Assembly: GCF_003030465.1 (NCBI RefSeq)
Contig: NZ_CP028339.1
Coordinates: 1,116,001-1,180,000, forward strand
Source: Thauera aromatica K172
GTDB taxonomy: Bacteria > Pseudomonadota > Gammaproteobacteria > Burkholderiales > Rhodocyclaceae
Reading direction: 5' to 3'
DNA length: 64,000 nt
The notes beneath the pieces are model-generated. The model worked only from the letters and a program-made list of their open reading frames with translations, was not told the DNA's origin and ran no database searches. Below, one piece after another: positions 33,387-44,310 of the stretch. The position numbers and the translations under genes are program-made. Each line of letters begins with the position of its first letter. Positions within the stretch are counted from its first letter, which is position 1.

Positions 33387-34217
33387 TCAGTCGAATCGAA
33401 AGGCCGACAACGTGGTTTCCATCACCCGGTCGCTAAAGACGCATCGGCCGCCAGCCTCGCGCGCCGCGCCGGCAACCACCATCAGCGGCAGCAGATGCTC
33501 CTCGGCGCGCGGCGGGTGGCACAGCCGGGCCGACGGCGCCTGTTCCCAGGCGGCCAGGGCGTGCTCGCGCTGCAGCGCTGCGGACTCGACCGTCTCCACC
33601 AGCCAGCGGTCGAACGTATCGGAAATCGGCCCGAAGCGCGGGTCGCCGTAGCCGCGCATGTTGTGGAAGCTCATGCCGCTGCCGACGATCAGCACGCCTT
33701 CATCGCGCAGCGAGGCCAGCGCGCGGCCGGCATCCAGGTGCGCCTGCGGGTCGAGGTCGTGGCGCAGCGACAGTTGCACCACCGGGACGTCGGCGGCGGG
33801 GAACATCAGCTTCAGCGGAATGAACATGCCGTGATCGAAGCCGCGTGCGTCGTCCTGGCGTGCCGGCAGCTGCGCCTGGCCGAGCAGGGCGGCAATGCGT
33901 GCCGCCAGCTGCGGCGCGCCGGGCGCCGGATAGCGCAGCTCGTAGGTGTGCGGCGGAAAGCCGTAGTAGTCGTAGATCAGCTCCGGCTGCGCGCCGCTGC
34001 CGACGCTGAAGGCCGGTTCCAGCCAGTGGGCCGAGACCAGCACGATGGCCGACGGGCGCGCGGGCAGGGTGTTCGCCACGTTTTCGAGGAACGCCGCCAT
34101 GGCGTGCCACGCGTCGGGCGGGTTCCAGTCCATGAAGAAGCAGGGTCCGGCGCCATGGGGCACGAACAGGGAGGGCATGCGGGGAGTGCTGATGGGGGGA
34201 TTGCCGGTGGCGGTCAT
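33387..34217 (-). CDS. Class III extradiol ring-cleavage dioxygenase, DODA/YgiD type
   Basis: The 276-residue protein starts at the ATG at 34217 with GGAG eight bases before it. SLFVPHGAGP near 14-23, IVLVSAHWLEP near 55, FDHGMFIPLKLMFP near 113 and IVGSGMSFHNMRGYG near 165 supply the His residues of the LigB-superfamily iron/zinc centre. Relatives open 4,5-DOPA or other catechols, and the natural substrate in bacteria is often unclear. It lies 120 bp downstream of a LysR gene on the same strand, at the left edge of the aromatic catabolic region. It is distinct from LigAB, which lies in the operon to the right. Confidence 0.85.
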   Translation of the reverse strand: MTATGNPPISTPRMPSLFVPHGAGPCFFMDWNPPDAWHAMAAFLENVANTLPARPSAIVLVSAHWLEPAFSVGSGAQPELIYDYYGFPPHTYELRYPAPGAPQLAARIAALLGQAQLPARQDDARGFDHGMFIPLKLMFPAADVPVVQLSLRHDLDPQAHLDAGRALASLRDEGVLIVGSGMSFHNMRGYGDPRFGPISDTFDRWLVETVESAALQREHALAAWEQAPSARLCHPPRAEEHLLPLMVVAGAAREAGGRCVFSDRVMETTLSAFRFD

Positions 34218-34337
34218 GGTCAGGCTCCGCGGGGTCAAATTGTGTGGAGACAGTATCGTCTGGATCGTTTCAAAAGATTCTCCGCCGAATACGGTTTTCA
34301 CTTTCTGGCCGGCGGGCGAGCGCTCCGGGGGGCTCGC

Positions 34338-35237
34338 TCAGCGCGTGGTCAGCAGCTGCGGGATGAGCTCTTCGAGCAGATTCAGCATCGCCCGCTGCGT
34401 GCCGGTGCTGGGGCGGCGGGAACTGAGCGCGAGGGACAGCCTGGACTGCAGCTGCGGTGAAACGATCGGGCGGGTGGCGAACAGGGACGGGGTGGCGGCG
34501 GTGAGGACGGCATTCCGGGTCAGCACGGCGCGGCCGGCACCGTCGGCGACCAGATCGAGGATGGTGGGCACGCCGTCGATCTCGAGCGTGATCTCCGGGT
34601 GGAGGCCGAGTTTGCCCAGTTCGGTCTCGACCAGCATGCGGATCGAGTTGGGCCGGCTCGGAATCACGAGGGGCTGGCGGGCGAGATCCTTCAGCGTGAT
34701 CGGCTCGCCGGCGGCGGGGTCGTCGCTGCGTTGAATCAGGTACAGCGCTTCGTCGAGCAGCGGGATCAGGTCCACGTCGGGAGAGGGGGTCGCGTTATAC
34801 ACCAGCGCGATGTCGAGGCGGCCGGAGACCAGGGATTCCTGCATGGTGACCGAGAGCCCCTCGATGATCGACAGCGCCGCCTCGGGCAGGCGTTGGCGAA
34901 ACGCACGCGTGACCGGTACCGCGACCCGCTTCGACAGGCTGGGCGGCATGCCGAGCGCAACCCGGCCGGAGAGGGCGCCGCGCACCCGCGACAACTCTTC
35001 GCGCAGACGTTCGATCTGGTGCAGCACGCCGCGGCTGTGTTCGAGCAGCACGCTGCCGGCTTCGGTGAGGGTGACGCCGCGACCGTTGCGGACCAGCAGG
35101 TTCTGGTGCAGCTCGACTTCGAGCAGGCGCACTTGGCGGCTGAGCGCGGGCTGGGCGATGTCGAGCGCGATCGAGGCGCGGGTGAAGCTGCCGAGTTCGG
35201 CGACCCGGACGAAATAAGCGAGCTGTTTCAGGTCCAT
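34338..35237 (-). CDS. LysR-family regulator next to the protocatechuate 4,5-cleavage operon
   Basis: The 299-residue regulator has a winged helix-turn-helix at ~1-60 (MDLKQLAYFVRVAELGSFTRASIALDIAQPALSRQVRLLE) and a periplasmic-binding-like effector domain after ~90. It is divergent from the galD-lig operon with 185 bp between the starts, the usual setting for a LysR activator of a catabolic operon such as PmdR. Control of that operon, with a pathway intermediate as coinducer, is inferred from position. No clear T-N11-A operator could be fixed. Confidence 0.88.
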   Translation of the reverse strand: MDLKQLAYFVRVAELGSFTRASIALDIAQPALSRQVRLLEVELHQNLLVRNGRGVTLTEAGSVLLEHSRGVLHQIERLREELSRVRGALSGRVALGMPPSLSKRVAVPVTRAFRQRLPEAALSIIEGLSVTMQESLVSGRLDIALVYNATPSPDVDLIPLLDEALYLIQRSDDPAAGEPITLKDLARQPLVIPSRPNSIRMLVETELGKLGLHPEITLEIDGVPTILDLVADGAGRAVLTRNAVLTAATPSLFATRPIVSPQLQSRLSLALSSRRPSTGTQRAMLNLLEELIPQLLTTR

Positions 35238-35422
35238 GACGTTAGGCGATAGGATTGCCGGAAACCGATCCTGCCTGCGGCCGGCTGGGGGGGCGGCCTG
35301 TGCGGGAAGCGCGGGAGGTGTCGGGGCAGGCAGGTCATGCTTGAAGTGAGATATGTTCTGCCCGGTTATAGCATGATTCGATAGCTGTTAGATGCTTGGC
35401 GCCCTATTGCGAGGAGCAGCGG

Positions 35423-36535
35423 ATGAACAGAATGCAAGCCATGCAGACCCCGATCCCCACCCTCTTCATGCGCGGCGGCACCTCCCGCGGGCCGTTCTTC
35501 CTCGAGTCCGACCTCCCGGCGGACCGGGCCACACGCGACCGCGTGCTGCTCGCCGTGATGGGCTCGCCCGACCGGCGCCAGATCGACGGCCTCGGCGGCG
35601 CCCACCCGCTCACCAGCAAGGTCGGCATCGTGCGCAAGAGCGCCATGCCCGGCGTCGATCTCGACTTCCTCTTTGCCCAGCTGCAGCCCGACCAGGACAC
35701 GGTCGACACCACGCCCAACTGCGGAAACATGCTCGCCGCGGTCGTGCCCTTCGCCCTCGAGACCGGCCTCGCCCAGGCGCAGGGCGACACCACGACGCTG
35801 CGCGTGCTGACGCTCAACACCGACATGCAGTGCGACATCAGCGTGCACACCCCCGGCGGGCAGGTCGCCTACGACGGCGACGCGCGCATCGACGGCGTGC
35901 CCGGCACCTCGGCGCCGATCAAGATCAACTTCCTCGACACCGCCGGCTCGGTCTGTTCCGGCCTGCTGCCGACCGGCAGAGTGAAGGACGTCATCGACGG
36001 CGTCGACGTCACCTGCATCGACAACGGCATGCCGCTGGTGATCCTGCGCGCCGCCGACGTCGGCCGCACGGGCTACGAGAGCGTCGCCGAGCTCAACACC
36101 GACACCGAGCTCAAGGCGCGCATCGAGCGCCTGCGCCTCGCCTGCGGCCATGCGATGGGCCTGGGCGACGTCAGCGCGAAGAACTACCCGAAGATGACGC
36201 TGATCGCTCCCGCCCAGCACGGCGGCAGCCTGGCCACGCGCAGCTTCATTCCCCACGTCTGCCACGATGCCATCGGCGTGCTCGCCGCGGTCACCGTCGC
36301 CACCGCCTGCGTGCTGCAAGGCGCGGTCACCGAGGGCATTGCCGCCGTGCCCGATGGCAGCGTCAAGTCGGTGTCGGTCGAGCATCCCACGGGCGAATTC
36401 TCGGTCGAGCTCGAGCTCGACCCCGCCGACCCGCAGAACGTCACCCGCGCCGCCCTGCTGCGCACCGCGCGCCTGATCATGCGCGGTGAAGTCATGGTAC
36501 CCACCTCGGTCTGGAACAAAGGAGACAAGGCATGA
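35423..36535 (+). CDS. galD: 4-oxalomesaconate tautomerase (GalD/PrpF family)
   Basis: The 370-residue PrpF-fold isomerase starts at the ATG at 35423 after GAGGAG. TLFMRGGTSRGPFFLESDLP near 14-33 and QPDQDTVDTTPNCGNMLAAV near 95-115 hold the conserved Cys/Ser catalytic positions of the family. It converts keto and enol forms of 4-oxalomesaconate in protocatechuate 4,5-cleavage (also gallate) breakdown. It is the first gene of a seven-gene operon and overlaps ligJ by 4 bp (ATGA). Other PrpF enzymes (aconitate isomerase, methylitaconate isomerase) look alike, but the neighbours fix the role. Confidence 0.9.
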   Translation: MNRMQAMQTPIPTLFMRGGTSRGPFFLESDLPADRATRDRVLLAVMGSPDRRQIDGLGGAHPLTSKVGIVRKSAMPGVDLDFLFAQLQPDQDTVDTTPNCGNMLAAVVPFALETGLAQAQGDTTTLRVLTLNTDMQCDISVHTPGGQVAYDGDARIDGVPGTSAPIKINFLDTAGSVCSGLLPTGRVKDVIDGVDVTCIDNGMPLVILRAADVGRTGYESVAELNTDTELKARIERLRLACGHAMGLGDVSAKNYPKMTLIAPAQHGGSLATRSFIPHVCHDAIGVLAAVTVATACVLQGAVTEGIAAVPDGSVKSVSVEHPTGEFSVELELDPADPQNVTRAALLRTARLIMRGEVMVPTSVWNKGDKA

Positions 36536-37557
36536 TCATCGACATCCACGGTCACTACACGACCGCGCCGAAGGCGCTCGAAGACTGGCGCAACCAGCAG
36601 ATCGCGGGCCTCAAGGACCCGGCCGTCGCGCCCAAGGTCGCCGACCTCAGGATCAGCGATGACGAGCTGCGCGAGACGATCGAGAACAACCAGCTGCGCC
36701 TGATGAAGGAGCGCGGCTCGGACCTGACGATCTTCTCGCCGCGCGCGAGCTTCATGGCCCACCACATCGGCGACTTCAACACCAGCGCGACCTGGGCGGC
36801 GATCTGCAACGAGCTCTGCTACCGCGTCAGCCAGCTCTTCCCGGACCACTTCATCGGCGCCGCGATGCTGCCGCAGTCGCCGGGCGTGAGTCCTTCGACC
36901 TGCCTCCCCGAGATCGAGAAGTGCGTCAAGGAATACGGCTTCGTCGGCATCAACCTGAACCCGGATCCGTCCGGCGGCCACTGGAAGGAGCCGCCGCTGT
37001 CCGACCGCCACTGGTACCCGATCTACGAGAAGATGGTCGAGCTCGACATCCCGGCGATGATCCACGTCAGCACCAGCTGCAACGCCTGCTTCCACACCAC
37101 CGGCGCGCACTACCTGAACGCGGACACCACCGCCTTCATGCAGTGCCTGACCAGCGACCTGTTCAAGGACTTCCCGACGCTGAAGTTCGTCATCCCGCAC
37201 GGCGGCGGCGCCGCGCCCTACCACTGGGGGCGCTTCCGCGGCCTGGCGCAGGAGCTGAAGAAGCCGCTGCTGAAAGACCACCTGCTCAACAACATCTTCT
37301 TCGACACCTGCGTCTATCACCAGCCCGGCATCGATCTGCTGACCAAGGTGATCCCGGTCGATAACGTGCTCTTCGCCTCCGAGATGATCGGCGCGGTGCG
37401 CGGCATCGACCCCGAGACCGGCCACTACTACGACGACACCAAGCGCTACATCGAAGGCGCCAAGCTCACCGCCGAAGAGCGCTACCAGATCTACGAAGGC
37501 AACGCCCGCCGCGTCTACCCGCGGCTGGATGCGGCATTGAAGGCCAAGGGCCGGTAA
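36532..37557 (+). CDS. ligJ: 4-oxalomesaconate hydratase LigJ
   Basis: The 341-residue amidohydrolase-fold enzyme hydrates oxalomesaconate to 4-carboxy-4-hydroxy-2-oxoadipate. [24 protein letters not shown] supplies metal-binding His6 and His8. [32 protein letters not shown] near 140 and [20 protein letters not shown] near 220 are typical of LigJ/ACMSD-like proteins. [20 protein letters not shown] near 280 follows. The length equals known LigJ. It starts inside the last codons of galD and is 14 bp ahead of ligK. Confidence 0.95.
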   Translation: MIIDIHGHYTTAPKALEDWRNQQIAGLKDPAVAPKVADLRISDDELRETIENNQLRLMKERGSDLTIFSPRASFMAHHIGDFNTSATWAAICNELCYRVSQLFPDHFIGAAMLPQSPGVSPSTCLPEIEKCVKEYGFVGINLNPDPSGGHWKEPPLSDRHWYPIYEKMVELDIPAMIHVSTSCNACFHTTGAHYLNADTTAFMQCLTSDLFKDFPTLKFVIPHGGGAAPYHWGRFRGLAQELKKPLLKDHLLNNIFFDTCVYHQPGIDLLTKVIPVDNVLFASEMIGAVRGIDPETGHYYDDTKRYIEGAKLTAEERYQIYEGNARRVYPRLDAALKAKGR

Positions 37558-37571
37558 CGGGAGGAATCGAC

Positions 37572-38261
37572 ATGTCCATCAACCATCTCGGCATCGTCAA
37601 GCGCAACATCGAGCGCACCGACGCAGACACCGTGGCACGCCTGGCGCAGTTCGGCGTCGCCACCATCCACGAGGCGTTCGGCCGTGCAGGGCTGATGAAG
37701 CCCTACATGCGCCCGATCTACACCGGCGCCCATCTGTGCGGCACGGCCGTCACCGTGCTGCTGCAGCCGGGCGACAACTGGATGCTGCACGTCGCCGCCG
37801 AGCAGATCCAGCCCGGCGACGTGGTGGTGGCCGGCTGCATCACCGACAGCACCGACGGCTTCTTCGGCGATCTGCTCGCCACCTCTTATCGGGCACGCGG
37901 GGCCAAGGGGCTCGTCATCGATGGCGGCGTGCGCGACGTCAAGGATCTCACTGCGATGGGCTTTCCGGTGTTCAGCCGGGCGATTCACGCCAAGGGCTGC
38001 ACCCGCGCCACCCTCGGCTCGGTGAACGTGCCGGTGGTGTGTGCCGGGGCGCTGGTCGAGCCGGGCGATGTCGTGATTGCTGATGACGACGGCGTGGTGG
38101 TGGTGCCGCGTGCGGTCGCCGCTCAGGTCGCCGATGCCGCGGCAGCGCGCGAAGCCAACGAGGCCGCCAAGCGCGCCCGCTTTGCGGCGGGCGAGCTGGG
38201 CCTCGACATGTATTCGCTGCGCGAGCCGCTCGCCAAGGCCGGTCTCAAGTACATCGACTGA
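37572..38261 (+). CDS. ligK: 4-carboxy-4-hydroxy-2-oxoadipate aldolase LigK
   Basis: The 229-residue RraA-fold class II aldolase splits 4-carboxy-4-hydroxy-2-oxoadipate to pyruvate and oxaloacetate, and also decarboxylates oxaloacetate. [36 protein letters not shown] near 95-130 holds the Gly-rich loop, Arg and Asp residues that bind the divalent metal and pyruvate. [17 protein letters not shown] near 165 is also diagnostic. GGGAGGA lies before the ATG. It ends the central-metabolism half of the pathway and is followed by a 98-bp gap before ligI. Confidence 0.95.
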   Translation: MSINHLGIVKRNIERTDADTVARLAQFGVATIHEAFGRAGLMKPYMRPIYTGAHLCGTAVTVLLQPGDNWMLHVAAEQIQPGDVVVAGCITDSTDGFFGDLLATSYRARGAKGLVIDGGVRDVKDLTAMGFPVFSRAIHAKGCTRATLGSVNVPVVCAGALVEPGDVVIADDDGVVVVPRAVAAQVADAAAAREANEAAKRARFAAGELGLDMYSLREPLAKAGLKYID

Positions 38262-38359
38262 AATACAAGAAGGGAGGGCCGGGCCGAAGCCGGCAGCCGC
38301 CGCGCGCCGGCGGCAGGCCTCACCCCCAGCCGCAACAGAGAGAACACCAGAGGACACCC

Positions 38360-39274
38360 ATGCAATTCGAAAAGACTCCCGGCTGGCTCGACTGGCATGC
38401 CGGCCCGAGCAAGCCCCGCTTCCAGTTGCCGGCGGGTGCAGTGGACGCCCACTGCCACGTGTTCGGCCCCGGCGCCGAATTCCCCTATGCCCCCGAGCGC
38501 AAGTACACCCCGTGCGACGCGAGCAAGGCCCAGCTCTTCGCCCTGCGCGACCACCTCGGCTTCGCCCGCAACGTGATCGTGCAGGCGACCTGCCACGGCG
38601 CCGATAACCGCGCGATGGTCGATGCGTGCAAGGCGTCGAACGGCAAGGCCCGCGGCGTCGCCACCGTGCGCCGCAGCATCAGCGACCAGGAACTGCAGGA
38701 CCTCCATGCTGCCGGCGTGCGCGGCGTGCGCTTCAACTTCGTCAAGCGCCTGGTCGACTTCACCCCGAGGGACGAGCTGCTCGAGATCGCCGCCCGCATC
38801 GCGCCGCTCGGCTGGCACGTGGTGATCTACTTCGAGGCCGCCGACCTGCCCGAGCTGTGGGATTTCTTCACTGCGCTGCCGACGCCCGTCGTCGTCGACC
38901 ACATGGGCCGCCCGGACGTCGCCAAGCCGGTCGACGGCCCGGAGTTCGAGCTGTTCGTGAAGTTCATGCGTGACCACCCCAACGTCTGGTCCAAGGTCAG
39001 CTGCCCCGAGCGCCTGTCGCTGACCGGGCCGAAGGCGCTCGATGGCGAACAGGATGCCTACCGCGACGTCGTCCCCTTCGCCCGCCGCATCGTCGAGTCC
39101 TTTCCCGAGCGCGTGCTGTGGGGCACCGACTGGCCGCACCCCAATCTGAAGGATCACATGCCCGACGACGGCCTGCTGGTGGATTTCATCCCCCACATCG
39201 CTCCCACTGCGGAACTGCAGAAAAAGCTGCTCGTCGATAACCCGATGCGTCTCTACTGGCCCGAGGAGTGTTGA
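38360..39274 (+). CDS. ligI: 2-pyrone-4,6-dicarboxylate hydrolase LigI
   Basis: The 304-residue amidohydrolase opens the lactone 2-pyrone-4,6-dicarboxylate to 4-oxalomesaconate. VDAHCHVFGPGAEFPYAPERKYTP near 28 gives His31 and His33. VIVQATCHGADNRAMVDA, AGVRGVRFNFVKRLVD and VLWGTDWPHPNLKDHMPDDG (catalytic Asp near 253) match LigI closely. It is two bases before ligA. A 98-bp gap without a gene lies upstream, so an additional promoter is possible, although none is obvious. Confidence 0.96.
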   Translation: MQFEKTPGWLDWHAGPSKPRFQLPAGAVDAHCHVFGPGAEFPYAPERKYTPCDASKAQLFALRDHLGFARNVIVQATCHGADNRAMVDACKASNGKARGVATVRRSISDQELQDLHAAGVRGVRFNFVKRLVDFTPRDELLEIAARIAPLGWHVVIYFEAADLPELWDFFTALPTPVVVDHMGRPDVAKPVDGPEFELFVKFMRDHPNVWSKVSCPERLSLTGPKALDGEQDAYRDVVPFARRIVESFPERVLWGTDWPHPNLKDHMPDDGLLVDFIPHIAPTAELQKKLLVDNPMRLYWPEEC

Positions 39275-39276
39275 TC

Positions 39277-40579
<1,303 letters not shown>

Positions 40580-40580
<1 letters not shown>

Positions 40581-41539
40581 TGGACAAGACGATCAAGGTT
40601 GCGCTGGTGGGTGCCGGCGCCTTCGGCATCAAGCACCTGGACGGCATCAAGAACATCGACGGCGTCGAAGTCGTCTCGGTCATCGGCCGCGACCTGGACA
40701 AGACCCGGGAAGTGGCCCGCCAGTACGGCATCGCCCACGCCGGCACCGAGCTCGCCGACAGTCTGGCGCGGCCCGAAGTCGATGCCGTGATCCTGTGCAC
40801 GCCGACGCAGATGCACGCCGAGCAGACCCTCGCCTGCCTGCGGGCGGGCAAGCACGTCCAGGTCGAGATCCCGCTCGCCGACACCTTGAAGGGCGCCGAG
40901 GAAGTCGCCCGCCTGCAGCAGGAAACCGGCTTGGTGGCGATGGTCGGCCACACCCGCCGCTTCAACCCCAGCCACCAGTGGGTGCACAACAAGGTCGAGG
41001 CGGGCGAATTCAACATCCAGCAGATGGATGTGCAGACCTACTTCTTCCGCCGCACCAACATGAACGCGCTCGGCCAGCCGCGCAGCTGGACCGACCACCT
41101 GCTGTGGCACCACGCCGCGCACACGGTCGACCTGTTCGCCTACCAGGCCGGCAGCCCGATCGTCCAGGCCAACGCCCTCCAGGGCCCGATCCACCCCACC
41201 CTGGGCATCGCGATGGACATGTCGATCCAGTTGAAGGCCGCCAACGGCGCGATCTGCACGCTGTCGCTGTCGTTCAACAACGACGGGCCGCTGGGCACCT
41301 TCTTCCGCTACATCGGCGACACCGGCACCTACATCGCGCGCTACGACGATCTCTACAACGGCAAGGAAGAGAAGATCGACGTCTCCAAGGTGGCGGTGTC
41401 GATGAACGGCATCGAGCTGCAGGACCGCGAGTTCTTCGCCGCGATCCGCGAGGGCCGCGAGCCCAATTCCAGCGTCGCCAAGGTGCTGCCCTGCTACCGG
41501 GTGCTGCACCAGCTCGAGCGGCAGCTCGCTGCAGCCTGA
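40580..41539 (+). CDS. ligC: 4-carboxy-2-hydroxymuconate-6-semialdehyde dehydrogenase LigC
   Basis: The 319-residue Gfo/Idh/MocA-fold NAD(P) oxidoreductase oxidises the ring-cleavage product in its hemiacetal form to 2-pyrone-4,6-dicarboxylate. VALVGAGAFGIKHLDGI at 7-23 is the nucleotide-binding loop. EVDAVILCTPTQMHAEQTLACLRAGKHVQVEIPLADT near 70-105 and MVGHTRRFNPSHQWVHNKV follow, with HHAAHTVDLFAYQAG near 178. The length equals known LigC. It is the last gene of the operon, and 117 bp separate it from the aldo/keto reductase. Confidence 0.95.
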
Positions 41540-41656
41540 GCGATAGTCTGCCGGCCGCAGCGCAGACGGTGGCGGCGCGCGCCGTCGCCTGCGTGCCGCC
41601 GGTGCCCTCCTTGCGGCGGATCGTCCGCGCTCGTCTTTCCGTACCGGAGTCTCCTC

Positions 41657-42652
41657 ATGCAACAACGCCCCCTCGGTCCCTTTCAGGTCGGCGCGATCGG
41701 TCTGGGCTGCATGAACCTGTCCCACGCCTATGGTGTGCCGCCCGCGCCTGAACAGGCGGAAGCACTGCTGCGGCGCGCACTGGATCTGGGTGTCACCCAC
41801 TTCGACTCCGCCGCGCTGTATGGCTTCGGCGCCAACGAGACGCTGCTCGGCCGCGTCCTGGCGCCGTATCGGTCGCGTTTCACGCTGGCGAGCAAGTGCG
41901 GCATGACCGGTGTCGATGGCAAGCGCGTCATCGACGGCCGCCCGCAGACACTCAAGCGCACCTGCGAAGAGGCGTTGCAGCGCCTGCGGACCGAAGTCAT
42001 CGACCTCTACTACCTGCACCGCTGGGACAAGGCAGTGCCGATCGAGGACAGCGTCGGTGCGCTCGCCGAACTGGTGGGCGAGGGCAAGATCCGCGCCATC
42101 GGCCTGTCGGAAGTGTCGGCCGCGACCTTGCGCCGCGCCCACGCGGTGCATCCGGTCGCCGCGGTGCAGACCGAATATTCGCTGTGGACGCGCAACGCCG
42201 AGATCGCGGTGCTGGAGGCCTGCCGCGCGCTCGGCGTCGCCTTCGTCGCCTTCAGCCCGGTGGCGCGCGGCTTTCTTGCCGGTGCGCTGACCACGCCCGC
42301 CCAGGTCGCCGCCTTCGACGCGAAGGACATCCGCCGGGCGATGCCGCGCTTCCAGGGCGCGGCCTTCGCCGCCAACCTGCACCTGCTCGAGGGCTACTTC
42401 GCCCTCGGCCGCGAAGCCGGCTGCACTCCGGCCCAGCTTGCGCTCGCCTGGCTGCTGCGCCAGGGCGAGCACATCCTGCCGATTCCGGGCACCACCCGCC
42501 TCGACCATCTGGAGGAGAACCTGAAGGCCGGTGAAATCCGCCTCGATGGTGAGCTGGTGGCGCGGCTCGATGCTCTCGTCAACCAACGCACGGTCAGCGG
42601 GGCGCGCTATGCGGCGGCGACCCAGGCGGAAATCGACACCGAGGAATTCTGA
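41657..42652 (+). CDS. Aldo/keto reductase
   Basis: The 331-residue NADPH-dependent TIM-barrel reductase has the catalytic tetrad Asp (VTHFDSAALYG, ~49), Tyr (~54), Lys (FTLASKCG, ~84) and His (YLHRWDKA, ~118). The C-terminal FSPVARGFLAGALTT and IPIPGTTRLDHLEENLKAGEIRL match the AKR11/AKR13-like group. No substrate is implied by sequence. It lies after ligC on the same strand with a ribosome site GGAGT, and before the dctP region, so an accessory reduction of an aromatic aldehyde is conceivable but unsupported. Confidence 0.92.
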   Translation: MQQRPLGPFQVGAIGLGCMNLSHAYGVPPAPEQAEALLRRALDLGVTHFDSAALYGFGANETLLGRVLAPYRSRFTLASKCGMTGVDGKRVIDGRPQTLKRTCEEALQRLRTEVIDLYYLHRWDKAVPIEDSVGALAELVGEGKIRAIGLSEVSAATLRRAHAVHPVAAVQTEYSLWTRNAEIAVLEACRALGVAFVAFSPVARGFLAGALTTPAQVAAFDAKDIRRAMPRFQGAAFAANLHLLEGYFALGREAGCTPAQLALAWLLRQGEHILPIPGTTRLDHLEENLKAGEIRLDGELVARLDALVNQRTVSGARYAAATQAEIDTEEF

Positions 42653-42690
42653 CCGCAGGGCGGTGCGCAACGGCCTCGCTTCGCGCGTGC

Positions 42691-42750
42691 TTGCGGGAGG
42701 AAGAGGGGTGCGTATAATCGATGAACCACCGGCAATGAACCATCGTTCAT
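42691..42750 (+). promoter_or_regulatory. Promoter and operator-like inverted repeat of dctP copy 1
   Basis: TTGCGG (42691-42696), a 16-bp spacer and TATAAT (42713-42718) form a sigma70-type promoter. Just downstream ATGAAC (42735-42740), CATC and GTTCAT (42745-42750) form an inverted repeat, with a further ATGAAC half-site at 42721. The same arrangement precedes the other two dctP genes. Confidence 0.75.
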
Positions 42751-42800
42751 GAAAAACCGGCGGTCGTGTTACCCAAATATAATTAGAGGAGACTTCGGTG

Positions 42801-43823
42801 ATGCTTCGTAAACTCGCTTTCGGGCTGGCCGCCACGGCCGTGATGTCCTCCGCACAGGCGCAGGAGGTGGTGCTGAAGGTCGCGCACTTCCTGCCGCCGA
42901 TGTCGAACATGCATGCCGGTTTCATCGTGCCGTGGTGCGACAAGATCGAAGCCGAATCGAAAGGGCGGATGAAGTGCCAGATCTATCCGGCGATGCAGCT
43001 GGGCGGCACGCCGCCGCAGCTGCTGAGTCAGGTGCGCGACGGCGTCGCCGACATCGTGTGGACCATTTCCGGCTACACTCCGGGGCGCTTCCCGATTTCT
43101 GAAGTGTTCGAGCTGCCGTTCGTCACCACCACGCACGAAGCGACGGCGCGCGCGGTGTGGGACTTCATCGACGAAAACGCCGCCAGCGAATTCGAGGGCC
43201 TCAAGCGCATCGCGAACTGGGTCGTTGGTCCCTACGTGATCCACCTGCGCGACAAGGAGCTGAAGACCCTCGAGGATTTCCGCGGCATGAAAATCCGCGC
43301 CCCGTCGCGGCTGGGCAACCGCATGCTGACTGTGCTCGGCGCCACCCCAGTGGGGATGCCGGTGCCGCAGATCGCCGAATCGCTGTCGCGTGGCGTGATC
43401 GATGCGGCGATCGTGCCCTGGGAAGTCGTTCCGGCGACCAAGACCCACGAGCTGACCAAGTACCACGCCGAAGTCAGCGGCGGCTACTCGCTGACCACGG
43501 CGACCTCGATCTACGCGATGAACCAGAAGAAGTACGACAGCCTGCCGGCCGATCTGAAAAAGATCATCGACGACAACAGCGGGCGTGAAACCTCGGCCCT
43601 GGCCGCGACGGCGTTCAGGAAAGGCGACGAAGGCGGGCGCGCGGCAGCGAGCAACCGCGGCAACCAGATCAACCAGATCCCGCCCGAGGAAGTCGAGCGC
43701 TGGAAGAAGGCGGTGCAGCCGGTGACCGATGAGTGGATCGCAGACGTCACGAGCAAGGGCTATGACGGCCGTAAACTGTACGACCGCGCAACCGAGCTGG
43801 TGAAGCAGTACTCCAAGAACTGA
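42801..43823 (+). CDS. TRAP transporter periplasmic binding protein DctP, copy 1
   Basis: The 340-residue solute-binding protein has a signal peptide (~1-20, MLRKLAFGLAATAVMSSAQAQ). KVAHFLPPMSNMH, YPAMQLGGTPPQLLSQVRDGVADIVW and KIRAPSRLGNRML, the last containing the carboxylate-binding Arg, match the TRAP family DctP7 group. The ATG at 42801 is placed 8 bases after GAGGAGA. It has no permease genes of its own and may share the DctQM pair 1.6 kb away. The substrate is probably an aromatic carboxylate, inferred from the catabolic genes on both sides. Confidence 0.92.
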   Translation: MLRKLAFGLAATAVMSSAQAQEVVLKVAHFLPPMSNMHAGFIVPWCDKIEAESKGRMKCQIYPAMQLGGTPPQLLSQVRDGVADIVWTISGYTPGRFPISEVFELPFVTTTHEATARAVWDFIDENAASEFEGLKRIANWVVGPYVIHLRDKELKTLEDFRGMKIRAPSRLGNRMLTVLGATPVGMPVPQIAESLSRGVIDAAIVPWEVVPATKTHELTKYHAEVSGGYSLTTATSIYAMNQKKYDSLPADLKKIIDDNSGRETSALAATAFRKGDEGGRAAASNRGNQINQIPPEEVERWKKAVQPVTDEWIADVTSKGYDGRKLYDRATELVKQYSKN

Positions 43824-43840
43824 GCGCCCCATCGGGCGGA

Positions 43841-43878
43841 AATCGGCCGGGACCTGTCGGGCCCCGGCCGATTCTTTT
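43841..43878 (+). terminator. Terminator after dctP copy 1
   Basis: AATCGGCCGGG (43841-43851) pairs with CCCGGCCGATT (43863-43873) around an 11-nt loop, followed by CTTTTG. It is placed 18 bp after the dctP stop. Confidence 0.75.
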
Positions 43879-44029
43879 GTGCCGTCCGGTGCGCTCCGAT
43901 GGCGATCGGAAGGTGCTGCGGGGCAGCGTAGAACCGGGTGGAAAGGGCGATTCGATCGGGGGAATGTGCCTGTCGCAGCGGGCTCTTCCGCTCTCGTGGC
44001 GGGAGCGTTCGTCCCGGAGCGAAACGCGC

Positions 44030-44076
44030 TTGCAGTGGAAAAGGTGTTGCGTATAATGAATGAACGGTCGTTCATT
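44030..44076 (+). promoter_or_regulatory. Promoter and palindromic operator of dctP copy 2/dctQM
   Basis: TTGCAG (44030-44035), a 16-bp spacer and TATAAT (44052-44057) are followed after one base by AATGAACG (44059-44066), GT and CGTTCATT (44069-44076), a perfect 8-bp-arm inverted repeat. A ~230-bp leader separates it from the gene. The leader also has TTGTATACCA at 44192-44201, a GntR-like element with no confirmed role. Confidence 0.8.
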
Positions 44077-44310
44077 GTTTGACGTCGAACATTCACCCTC
44101 ATGCTCCACCGGGAAAGGAGCCGCGCCTCGCCGTCAGGCACTGGGAGTGGCCGACCGAAGCCGCGATGTGATCGAGCCGGCTATTCATTTTTTGTATACC
44201 AGATAGTGTTGCGGCCGGCTGTCGGTGCTCCGTCCCGGACGGCAGACTCGCCGCTCCCCGGCAAGCAGCCCGGGCCGCATGCACCCATCGAAGATGACGA
44301 GGAGATTCCC

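Noticed and set aside
44192-44201. TTGTATACCA in the dctP copy 2 leader as a GntR operator
   Set aside because: The match is only nearly palindromic, occurs once, and no GntR gene is in the window; it is noted under the promoter entry but not called.
44101-44310. In-frame upstream extension of dctP copy 2
   Set aside because: The added residues are charged and proline-rich and would destroy the signal peptide; the ATG at 44311 has a strong GAGGAGA site.
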